64,000 nucleotides of DNA from Ascidia mentula. Lineage: Eukaryota; Chordata; Ascidiacea; Phlebobranchia; Ascidiidae. Where the stretch lies: NCBI GenBank assembly GCA_947561715.1, contig OX387202.1, positions 8,569,001 through 8,633,000 on the forward strand, read 5' to 3'. How positions within the stretch are numbered: the stretch's first letter is position 1; each line of letters starts with the position of its first letter. The position numbers and the translations under genes were made by a program. Shown here piece by piece: positions 54,101 to 64,000 of this stretch. The notes below the pieces were generated by a model. It saw nothing but the letters and a program-made list of their open reading frames with translations. It had not been told where the DNA came from and searched no databases.

Positions 54101-57100
54101 CTTTTTGCAAGTAAAACATAAAATGTTTGTGTTAATGTGTATGATTTTTATCACTATAAAAAACATTTCAAAAAGCTACTAAACTAAGATCAGTGAAGTT
54201 ATTATTATTTTCCAAATATATTCTTTGCCAATGCAGAAACATTTGTTTTATTCTCTGAAGAAATTTAGTTGTTTGGAGAAGCGAAAAATCAGGAAAATAC
54301 AATCTTTTAATCAAAGTTAAATGTATATTTGTTTTTCATTTGAAGAACAAAGGTATCTGTAGTTTAAACACCTACATCAGGAACACAACAATGTTGCAAT
54401 TTTTAAACAATTTTTTTTAAAACTGAACAAAAACAACATAAAATGCAATGGATGAGTTGAAAGTAGTTATGAAAACTTACATTAGGTAATCTTGTGCAAG
54501 TTGTTTACTAACAGGCATAATTCTTGTGAGGTCATTTATTACAACATGACCAGCATATTGTTGGGGTTTAACCATTTTGGTTTCATAATTTGTCAGTGAA
54601 GACGATGACTCTGGTTCTTTTCCAAAATATTGAAGACGCTGGAACTGTTTTAGTTTCCTCGATGGCCTCTGTATTCAGGTAACAAATCAACTAAGAATAA
54701 GTCTCATCAATATTGACATACCTTTACTTTGTAGTAAAACCTGTACACTGAAAAGTCATGCTGATTTGGGCTAGTACTGAATTGGACTGGTGATGGTTGA
54801 ATAATTGCAGCAGAATTACTACGATACATTGGAAATACATTTGGTGTAGAATTACGGTGGGTTGTTAAACTTGCAAAGGATCTGGAAAACAAAAAACAGT
54901 TAAACTACTCTCTTGCCCCCAATATTATGAATAATTCACAATTAGTTGATGTTTAAAAATGGTTTGTAAGTGATATGTTTATAGTTTACATTTTACCTAC
55001 CTAGGAGTTTTTTCATTACTAGACTGAAATCCACGAACATGGGCTGGTCTTAAAAATATCACCAAATATCCAACACTGCAAAACCTGGTTTAAAGTAATA
55101 AATATTAGTCCTATTTCTGAATTTAAATTTAACCTGATTTGGTAAAAAACACACCTTGCTCCACTCGTTCGAGGAAATGGTATATTGTGCGATGCTGCAT
55201 ACAGTTGATGTTGCCTTAGTGTATGGGCGAAAGACAATGGTGGAGGATCAAGAGTTTCAGTCATTTCTTCATCTTCCTGATGGTACTACGTTGTAGTGTA
55301 TATAAATGCTTTAATATTGAATGTACCATCAGAAAATCAAATGAAACAAAATTTGAAAAAAATGGTTAGAATAACTTCCTACTAATTGTTATGATGGAAA
55401 CACTATGGCCAAGCAATGTTCAACCAATAGTCCCATCAGTGATACTTGCTTTTTTACAAACAATATGTCGCAACATTCTTTTTTAAAAAGTCCACACCTT
55501 TCAAAATGCTCATTTTTTACTGAATATTTTTTAAAAAACAATTGACTGAACAAAAAACAATACAAGTCAAAAATAATAAAAAAACATAAAAAAATTTTTA
55601 TGCATATTGCAAAATATTACCACAAACAGGCAAAAAACATTCCATAACAAGATAATAATTTAAATAAACACTCCACTTACCGAAATCTCACTGAAAAGTG
55701 ATGTTAATTGCCGCAAACAAGGTTCTAAGCAATTCCGGTTGTTTCGAACATGATGTTGAGCTGTCTCTTGCAACTTCTTCAAAGTTTAACCACAAAGTTG
55801 TTTGTAGGCTTGTCATAATGAATAACAAAGTAATTGCACCTGTTTTAGTTTTGCAAGTGCTTCAGACCCAACATTGGTTTTGGTAAATATAAACATAGGA
55901 ATCTCATTGTGGGGATACTTGACTGGAAATGAGATTTTGATCACTGCATAATATACCGGTGTTCGAAGGGATAAACTACATGTTCGTTGTTGAACATCCA
56001 CCTGAATAAAATCATTTAATCTTACATTTATATTATTTATGTGGTGTATTAAATATCTTGCTACTGCTATTCTATGCCATAACATAAGATTCTTGACTCC
56101 CATGAAAGCAAAAAAATGTGTTCTTAATTTCTATCAAAAAAACTTTTGTTATATTTGGGCACAAATTATACCTCATCCATGTGCAAGTTGGGAAGAGCTA
56201 CATTTAAAAGCTTGAATTCTTGCTCTAATGAATGCATAGCAGCAATATCTGGACTTAAATTTTGCTGCTTTGGTGTTAAAAATGGATCACTAAAAAGGTT
56301 TTCGACAGAACCATTTCCCAACTCATGTGATCCAGATTTGTAACTACTAGGCAAAACTGAAAGGTTGCTTTCTACAAAAAAATGTGGAATATGAAATCGC
56401 AGTATGTGGTGTCACAACCTGTTGAAAAATTTAATATTTACTAAGAAAAACAAAATGAAATACAGAAAGATTAGGTTACCAACACTGGAGTTGGATGATT
56501 GAATGGCAGTAGGCAAATTGGACACTAATCCACTAATCTCTTTGTCTTCTATCGCAACATCATCCACAAAGTTATAAATTTCTTCATCTTCAACCAAAGC
56601 GGTAACTGTGTCTCTAGACATTCCACATTGAAAAAGCATATTATATTCCAGTGTCTGAATTTGCAATGTTTGATCCTTGCACCATGTAACAAGTTTCCAG
56701 TGTGGATCTTTTCTCATGTAAGCAATTGTTAAAAGTAGCATTCACAGAAAGATATATTTTCACCCACCATTCTTAGATTTCAAAAGCTTGTGTCCAAGTA
56801 TCACATCATTATGACCAGTAAAATTATGAACAGGTTGGTCAGGTTCACTGACATTCCATAAGGTTAATGGTGTTTCTCGAAAATTAGCCAATTCTACAGA
56901 AAGTAGTCCAGATCCAAATGACTAAAAATGAAAATGGTCTCATCACTCAACTCAGATGACCAAAGCCAGACAAAACCAACAGTATATGAAAGTTTCCAAA
57001 CAGGATGCTTGAGTGCAATTTGAAAATCAGCTTTTCTTGGTGTTTCCCTTGTGTTCCAAAATCGGATAGTGGAGTCCTGTCCAGCAGATGCCAGTATGTG

Positions 57101-58512
57101 TTCATTGTTTGGATCCCAATCAAGATGATTAATTTTAGATAAGTGTGCAGTGATATAATGAACTGCTGTTTTTACATTCTGGAAAAATTAATTTTAAGTT
57201 GTTTTGTGGTAGGGCAGTATATTTACTACATATTAATTTGAAAATATTACTTTTTGTGTTTATACGTTAAAATATAGGCAGATTAGCAGTGAATAAACAA
57301 ACACATTTACTTATGATGGTTATACATTATATTATGAATTACAAAATCACATTTTATACTTCCAAAAACTGTCATGTAAAAAAAGACATTTTTATTACTT
57401 CAAAATTTAGTATTAAATATGTTAATGTCCTAAAAGATGGAATATATTTTTATTTCCTGAGGGCCAGGAAAGTGCTCCAAACGTTAATGACCTATAAATT
57501 TTTTTTACCAACTGATAATATGACATCATATTTTTTTGATTGGTCCACAAATACAAAACTGTATAATATAATTCTTTACCCTGATATCCCAAACTCTTAT
57601 ATTGCCATCATGTGCCGTTGATATATAATTTCCATTAACTTTGTTCCACTTAACTTGACTTGAACCCGCTGTAAAAATGTTTCAAAGCGTCTAATTTCTT
57701 GACAAACCTCATTACAATCTTTAAATACTCACATACAGCTGAAATTGCAAACTTTGGTCGTTTTAACTCTCTAGTATCCCACACATAAATAAAAGTATCC
57801 AGTGAACAAGTGGCACAAAGATTACAGTTGACAAATGACCAATCAGCGTCACTAATTGCCCGTGTGTGACCTTTAAGTTGTGCCTGACACTTTCCCATAC
57901 CTTCATCGAATCTCCAAACATCTGCCCATTGATTGTACTGCATGAAATGTATATTTTATGCAAATAATGCCTAACACATAAAAGAAATTAAACCAGAAAC
58001 ACTCAAGTACCATAATTATAGAAAATCATTTTTTTAAACAGCACAAATTTTGCAAATAATGTATGATGCATACTGTTGTTAAAAGAAAGTTGTTATTTGC
58101 TGCAGATGGATTCCAAAACAAATGACTGATGTCCCACTTATTTTTTAAATGTATTCTTCGAAAAACTTTTTGTGGATCTTTCAACTCTATTAATGTCAAA
58201 TGTCGTCTTGATCCCAATACTATCATGTCACCCAGAGCATTGACAGACATGGCACTTGCCTGTAAACAGTATCCAGTGAATTGAAAATGTGATAATGTGC
58301 GAGAAGTACAACTTATCTGCAATCACACATGTAATACATATTTTAAGATAGTCGATAATCTTATAACATAAGTAGGCTACTCAATTTACCATTTAATTCA
58401 AGGAACAAAACATATCAAGGTCTCTATAAATAATTATGTAAATAGCTTGAAGACAAACCTGTGTATTAGAGTGATTAACCACAATTGCATCTTCCGTTTC
58501 CCACTTGTTCAT
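51146..58512 (-). CDS. WDR59: WDR59, GATOR2 complex subunit
   Basis: Scaffold of the GATOR2 complex, which relays amino-acid sufficiency to mTORC1 at lysosomes. Twenty-two exons, minus strand, first 58512-58459, 58259-58074, 57937-57733, 57668-57580, 57178-56981, 56921-56764, 56712-56480, 56371-56172, 56001-55840, 55776-55681, 55276-55155, 55075-55001, 54881-54722, 54668-54481, 53960-53879, 53614-53508, 53447-53309, 52764-52686, 52305-52188, 52131-51989, 51653-51550, 51274-51146; 3027 nt, 1008 aa (human 974). N-terminal WD40 propeller (SAMSVNALG, GHTRAISDADW, FIYVWDTRE, HLSKINHLDWDPN, LVTWCKDQTLQI), RWD domain (LEQEFKLLNVALPN to CLEPCLRQL), IPFPRTSGAR, CDVQTLAMLACTF, FDAFKNSYCDLL, and a C-terminal zinc RING-like end (CHSCGDSC, CIICQLPV, CMHGGHEDHMVEWF, CPLSCGCNC). 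All joins stay in frame. Confidence 0.95.
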
Positions 58513-58717
58513 ATTCTTAACTTGATAACTGTAACCATTTAATTGCTAAATTTTTTCGAAAAATTAAACCATGAGTATTGGATTCAGTACCACAACTATT
58601 GTCATTCTAACAAAATAAAAAAAAAAATTAGAAAAATCGTTTCGCATGATTTGCCACAAATTTCACATTATGTTTCGAGTCGTTAATTTTGGTTTGGAAT
58701 AATTTGGAGACAGCCCA

Positions 58718-58958
58718 AGGGCGTCTAAGGAATGTAGATAGAGCTTACAGAACTGAACGCCTATGGCCGTAAGCTCTATCTATTTTCCTCAGAGGCCCTT
58801 AGCCGGTTCCGTAATCTCTAACTACTTTTCTTAGACGCCCTTGGCCAATTCCGTAAGCTCTATCTACTTTCCTTAGACGCCCTTGGCCAGTTCTGTAAGC
58901 TCTATCTACTTTCCTTAGAGGCCCTTGGCCAGTTCTGTAAGCTCTATCTACTTTCCAG
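58718..58958. repeat. 42-bp minisatellite with an inverted partial copy
   Basis: Four full and one partial copy of a 42-base unit (GTAAGCTCTATCTACTTTCC then TTAGACGCCCTTGGCCAGTTC-like) run from about 58769 to 58958. The first copies are more diverged than the last. An inverted partial copy (AGGGCGTCTAAGGA...AGCTTACAGAACTG) lies at 58718-58756. Because 42 is a multiple of three, the minus strand stays open and would read as a 14-residue repeat (KVDRAYRTGQGRLR). Confidence 0.85.
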
Positions 58959-59635
58959 CAACCTACACACAATACAATAATCCAGTGTATGTTCGCGAAT
59001 GGTTTGTCGGAAGGTTTTGGCGGAATTGCTCCACCGCGACCCATGATCAAGTCTGTCAAGAAAGTTTCAGTCTGACAACAAGTGGCTGCATGACGTCCCA
59101 ACACCGATGGTCTGTTCTTTGAACCAAGTTCGGTCTGAAACAAAAACTGAGATCTGGACTGATAGGCCTATATGAAGCCAAAAGTTATGATATGTTAGAC
59201 TGAAAACCATAATCTGTGAGACCACATATTAGGATCTGTGTATTTGTGAAAAGAGTCACAAATACATAGGGGGGTATCAAAGACGACGAGGCAAAAACAA
59301 AGAGGCAATTGCTGCGATTATGCATCAAAGGAGATTAAGAAGAAGTAGCGCAAGTTGAAACACCTCATGCAAGCGAGATGATTTGCGAAGTGGCCAGAAA
59401 GTCGGGTGTAAATGCACAAGTTTAAACAAAATATTGAAAGGTTTCGAATTAAGGTCTTCAGTTTCAATAGAAATTTTAGTGCTGCAAGTTTTAAGTTATT
59501 AGTTTGTTTTTTGGTGGCCCCTATCCTCATCAATTTAAAGTGGAATAGGGCAAACATGTAGACCTTTGGTGTATTTGAACGAATAGCTTAGTACTTCAAG
59601 AACAAATTTTTGTTATTTACGTTGTTGTCAGAAAA

Positions 59636-60162
59636 GTGGAAAGATACTATTACACTGGGTGCGTCACAAAGTTTTTGCCAAACTTGATCGGAAAATAGTA
59701 CTACACCGGGTCACAAAGTTTTTTCCAAACTTGATCCACGTATAAGTCTGTGTGAAACAGAAATCTGTGCAAATTTTAATGATTAGGTGTAAACAGGGCC
59801 ACCATCCGTTATTTTTATTTGTAAATTTAACTTGAAATACTACACGAAATCGTAGCGTTAATATTTGCACAGCTTTCCATGTTACATAGGCTTATATGTG
59901 GATCAAGTTTGGAAAAAACTTTGTGACCCGGTGTAAAGTATCTTCCAACTTGATCCGCCCATGAAACGTAGAAATCTGTGCAAACATTAAAGCTACGATT
60001 TCGAGTAGTATTTAAACTCAAATTTATAATCATAAATAAAAGGTGGTTACCCTGTTCACATGTAAACATTAAAATTCGCTTAGATTTCTATTCTAAACAG
60101 ACTTATATGTGAATCAAGTTAGGCAAAAACTTTATGACCCGGTGTAGTAGTATTTTCCACAA
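59636..60162. mobile_element. MITE-like foldback element, nested
   Basis: Outer terminal inverted repeats: 59636 onward (GTGGAAAGATACTATTACAC, GGGTGCGTCACAAAG) matches the reverse complement of the end at 60162 (GACCCGGTGTAGTAGTATTT). A second, inner pair of the same family lies at about 59690-59745 and 59890-59945 (CACCGGGTCACAAAG / CTTTGTGACCCGGTG). So one copy appears inserted in, or recombined with, another. No transposase frame. Non-autonomous DNA transposon is the likeliest class. Confidence 0.75.
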
Positions 60163-60405
60163 AATTGACTTATTTACAAATAATGTGGAAGTGGAACCAA
60201 GCATGACGAAAATCTACGAAAAAGAAAGAAAATAAGAAACGTAACTGACCAACTGCATTTGTTGTACAACAATTGCAAGTTGCAAGTCTTTCACCAGTGT
60301 TAATGATAATTTGACTTCTTCGCATCGTAGCACACGAAATACTGCTTTAAGGTGTAAATTAGAGTCAAAAAATATGTTTACCTTGTGTCAAGTATAAGTT
60401 ACAGA

Positions 60406-63400
60406 ATGCAGCGACGAGGGTGGCTTGGTGGCCCCAAACCACCGAAGAATCCGCATTCATTGGAACACTTGAAGTTGGTGCTTATTATTGCTATTACAGT
60501 GCTATTACAAATTCATACGTTTCATCCTCTTTGCAGGTACCTACACCATGTTCTTACAAAAAATCATACAATTACTGAGAACAATAAGTCTCTTATTGTA
60601 GAGGCACTGAGATCTATGTCAGAAATACTTATTTGGGGAGATCAAAATGACAGTTCCGTGTTTGAGTAAGTTATTTTTTACAGTGCTTCAACTTTTCACG
60701 CATGTGCAGTATATGAAACTAAGCATATGAACTGCCATGGTTTTATTTGTTATGTTCAATTGTTCATCCATGCCAGATTGAAAAAATGTCATGCGAAAAT
60801 TTACCGATAATCCGTGCAATATAAATTAGCTAATGCATTAACATACGGAAAATGTTGCAATCTTCCGGATAATTAATGATCGCCGAAAATAAATCCACTG
60901 CGCAAATAACAAACTTTCCAATCTGCTGTTTATGCAGCGTATTGGCTGAATATGACTTCTTTGAATTTATTATCATAATTAAATTAAATATATGATGTAT
61001 TTCTTATATAGATTTTACTTGGAAAAGAATATGTTTCTCTTTTTTCTTAACATACTGCAACAAAACTCTGGAAATTATGTTTGTGTTCAACTTCTTCAAA
61101 CTTTAAACATACTTTTTGAAAATCTTCAACATGAAACATCACTGTGTAAGGATACCTTGGTGAAACATTTCATATTTAGTTTTGTTAGATATTGAAATAT
61201 ACTCAAATTTACACAGATTATCTGTTGTCAAACAATCATGTTAATGATGTGATTTGTCACAAATTTGATTTCTCTGATGAAGAAGTTATGGCATATTATA
61301 TATCCTTTCTCAAAACCCTATCTTTGAGGTTAAATGAGCACACAATACATTTTTTTTACAATGAGGTGATTTGAAGTACAGTTAAGTTGTCTGTAATTTT
61401 CACTGCCCCAACCAATGTATTTTGTTGTTTTGAACTTGAAGCACACTGACGACTTTGCTTTATACACTGAGGGAATAAAGTTTTTTAATCACTCTGAATC
61501 AATGGTTAGAATTGCAGTTCGAACCCTCACATTAAATGTTTACAAAGGTGAGTGTATTATTTGCCTGACATGATTGCAAACAAATGGGCATGTTGTTTTG
61601 AAGTGAATGATCATGCCATGCTGAGGTTTATTCAGGACAAAACAGCTGTTCCATACTTTTCAAATCTTGTGTGGTTTATTGCTGAACATGTCCGACAAGT
61701 GGATACATGTGTAAGAAATAATTCTGAGTAAGTTGTGCATTTACCATTTTGTAAGATTTGCATCAACTTTATGATTGCATTTTTAACTAAAGGAGATTCG
61801 TTTTTGTTTTTAGTCATCAACAAAGTGACCGCCTCCGTGATGTAGTAGCTGAACATTTGGATCATCTGCATTATTTAAATGATATTGTTACATTAGAAAA
61901 TAACTTGATAAACAAAGTTTTGATTGAACATCTTTTGCATCGTCTCTTCTTTCCATTGTATGTCAGGTCATTAGCAGATGGAACTCCTGGTGATGACAAT
62001 GTACGTTTATCATAAAACAAACCAAAGCCTAAAAATCTTCTTTGGGAATATTTGTTTTAATTTTGCCCTAAGTTAGATTGTACTATTTATTAAAAAACAT
62101 GTATATCTAAATAGTTTGTGAAAACCATATTTAATGCTTACATAGTGTTCGTAATATGTGGCATGCTGGCATCAGACCATCAATTCTTTGAAAGTGACTT
62201 CAAGCCAGCTGTATGACAAATATTTATTGTAATATTAATTTTGGTTTCAGGAAAGACCGCTTGTGAATCCAGTAACCGCATTATTCCTATTGTCGCAAGT
62301 AAGAAAAGGCATTGTATGATCATTGTAGTTTTAACACATTAAATTTCAAACGATGTTTTTAAATTGTAGGTGTTTCTAATTATTCACCATGAAACGCTTG
62401 TACACCAGCTAGCTGAAGTAATTTTTACTAAGAATCTTGAATCACTCTTTATTTCTTCAGTAAGTATTGAGGAGTTTTGTGTAATTGTGGAAACTGTTAA
62501 AATAACACATTTTACAAATGTATTCTAGCCAATCGAACATAAGGAGCTTCTTCAGCAACCAGAAAGCTTGGAAAAACTGCTTTCATCGAAAAAGCTGAAA
62601 AGAAAACAAAAACATAAGAAGAGACCAAACTTCAGAAATCTAGGTGTTGACAAATTTAGAGAAACTTTGTAGGTAATTTGTGCAAAATGATGTAGTACTA
62701 ATGAGAATGTTTATGCAGGTTCTGATGAGGAAGTTGAGGACAAAAGTAGTCCAGAAGTTGATTCAGAAACTTTGCCTGTTGGCGTATCCAGTGAATTTTT
62801 TCAAAGACAGTTGTGCATTGCTAAATCACAAACAGGTCTGCTTCAGTTTATTTTATTCCAAGCCAAATTTTAAGTTATTTAATGTGGCTTGGGCGATCAG
62901 AGTGCTTTTAAGTGTGAATGGAATTAAATTTGGTGTGTGAAAGGCATGGATATAAGATGTTGCAGCAAAGTTGTGTCAATTAAATATTTCAAATGAAAAG
63001 AAATGTTTTTGTGTCCATTAGCTTCACCAGACAACTTGCTAGATGTGAATGTTGCTTCAGCATCACCAAATTCCCATCTTGACAGGTACAAAACTTTTGT
63101 TTACTATTACGTGCAAAGCATCTATATTATTGTTTTGTTATCTACCTTGTTTCTGTGATAGTGATGAGAAAAAAAAAGTAAATGGTTTTCAGCCAAGTAG
63201 TTGATTATGATGCTAATTTGATTGGTCAAGTCTTCAGTGCTCAAGTTAAAACCTCATAAATCCTTTTAAAGTTTTTCGAATAAATGTTATTGGTCAATAT
63301 TTTTCAAAAAAGTCGGCTGAAGTCATCACTTGTTGTAACATGTTCTATGCACATAATGTACTAAGCATCCATCCTTCCTACCAAAATTAGATGAATAAAT

Positions 63401-63528
63401 TTGCATTTGTGTTTTACATTGTCACAGACCCTTCCTTGACACCATCTACAGCTCTCTAAAGTGCACAGAAAATGACTACACTGCCATATTTGCCCTGGGC
63501 TTGCTTTATGCAATGCTTCAAAACAAAG
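60406..63528 (+). CDS. CLEC16A: CLEC16A (ema homologue), N-terminal half, truncated by window edge
   Basis: Endosomal/Golgi membrane-trafficking and autophagy/mitophagy factor (Drosophila ema). Thirteen exons seen: 60406-60473, 60537-60665, 61012-61145, 61217-61365, 61442-61547, 61604-61727, 61814-62000, 62251-62298, 62370-62459, 62529-62643, 62719-62835, 63022-63085, 63428-63528; all join in phase. Start [20 protein letters not shown] aligns with the family start. Then the conserved FPL/uDENN-like domain: [110 protein letters not shown]. An acidic/Ser-rich stretch (exons 10-12) follows, then [11 protein letters not shown]...LLYAM. The next exon is not identified; the gene continues beyond 64000. 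Confidence 0.95.
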
Positions 63529-64000
63529 GTAGACAAACCTGTTTGTGATATTCTGTGTATTACAAGTATTGTTTGTGCAAAATTGTTTTTGCCTACATTG
63601 AACAAGATTGTTTAAGATTGTAGTTGAGGAATTTAGCTTGTTTGTGATGTGTGCAACCACACACAATGTGGTGTAGTTTAAAAATCCATGTGTGTTATTT
63701 TTGCGGCATCCACAACAGGAGGTGGTGAGTAATGTTTTATGTTGCAATGCTTTTGTTGCTTATAGGAAAGCAATTTTGCAATGTATATACACTATACATT
63801 GGTATTTATGTAGTGGCCAATAATTTCTTTGACAAAAAATAAATAACTATTTATACAACACTGTATCAATGTAACCATGCACTGTAAAAAAATCTGACAC
63901 TGTGAAAAAACAATGTGTTGATGCAACTAGATCATTGTCCTACAGCAATGCAGTGGCATTCTGATTGAATACTTCTGATTATTGCCTGCTTGTGTCATGT

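Larger units (their letters stand above)
58513..60405. other. Shared upstream region of WDR59 and CLEC16A
   Basis: The two genes are head to head, 1.9 kb apart. The gap holds a 42-bp minisatellite and a foldback DNA element (listed separately) and no supported gene. Promoters of both genes must lie here. Confidence 0.6.

Overview
The window looks like gene-dense, AT-rich nuclear DNA of an invertebrate chordate, most likely an ascidian tunicate (Ciona-like). Reasons: single-copy animal genes (RABGGTA, TRIM71/LIN-41, ABHD2, WDR59, CLEC16A) sit a few hundred to a few thousand bases apart, with many short exons and short GT-AG introns. There is no bacterial-style operon. Gene models below were built by hand from splice signals, reading phase and remembered family motifs. 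For eleven of the twelve genes the summed exon lengths or phases close in frame. Species assignment is inference.

Layout: 203-1528 (-) truncated HSD17B12-like steroid/3-ketoacyl-CoA reductase; 2942-8415 (+) Rab geranylgeranyltransferase alpha; 10447-14376 and 15277-19284 (+) two tandem secreted proteins joining a shrunken, zinc-site-less astacin domain to a complete trypsin domain; 20539-22429 and 24295-25594 (-) two small secreted proteins made of the shrunken astacin domain alone; 26614-28476 and 29982-32224 (-) two full astacin metalloproteases whose propeptide carries an antistasin-like cysteine-rich module; 32680-34470 (-) a decayed LINE; 36418-41156 (+) TRIM71, with let-7 seed matches in its 3' region; 44090-47374 (-) ABHD2; 51146-58512 (-) WDR59; 60406->63528 (+) CLEC16A, running off the right edge.

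The most interesting part is the 22 kb block 10.4-32.2 kb. Six genes share the same astacin intron phases (1-0-1-2) and the same four structural cysteines. Four of them have lost the HExxHxxGxxH zinc site and most of the Met-turn exon, and two of those four gained a trypsin domain through phase-1 introns. This looks like local birth of an astacin pseudoprotease family, including a pseudo-astacin/trypsin fusion. A second find is a short repeat family carrying a canonical type I hammerhead ribozyme: two copies face each other in a foldback at 25.9-26.2 kb, one lies in an intron of the second fusion gene, and a decayed relative lies at 44.45 kb.

The right half is conserved cell-biology genes: TRIM71 (mRNA repression, let-7 circuit), ABHD2 (lipase), WDR59 (GATOR2, mTORC1 nutrient sensing) head-to-head with CLEC16A (endosome/autophagy).
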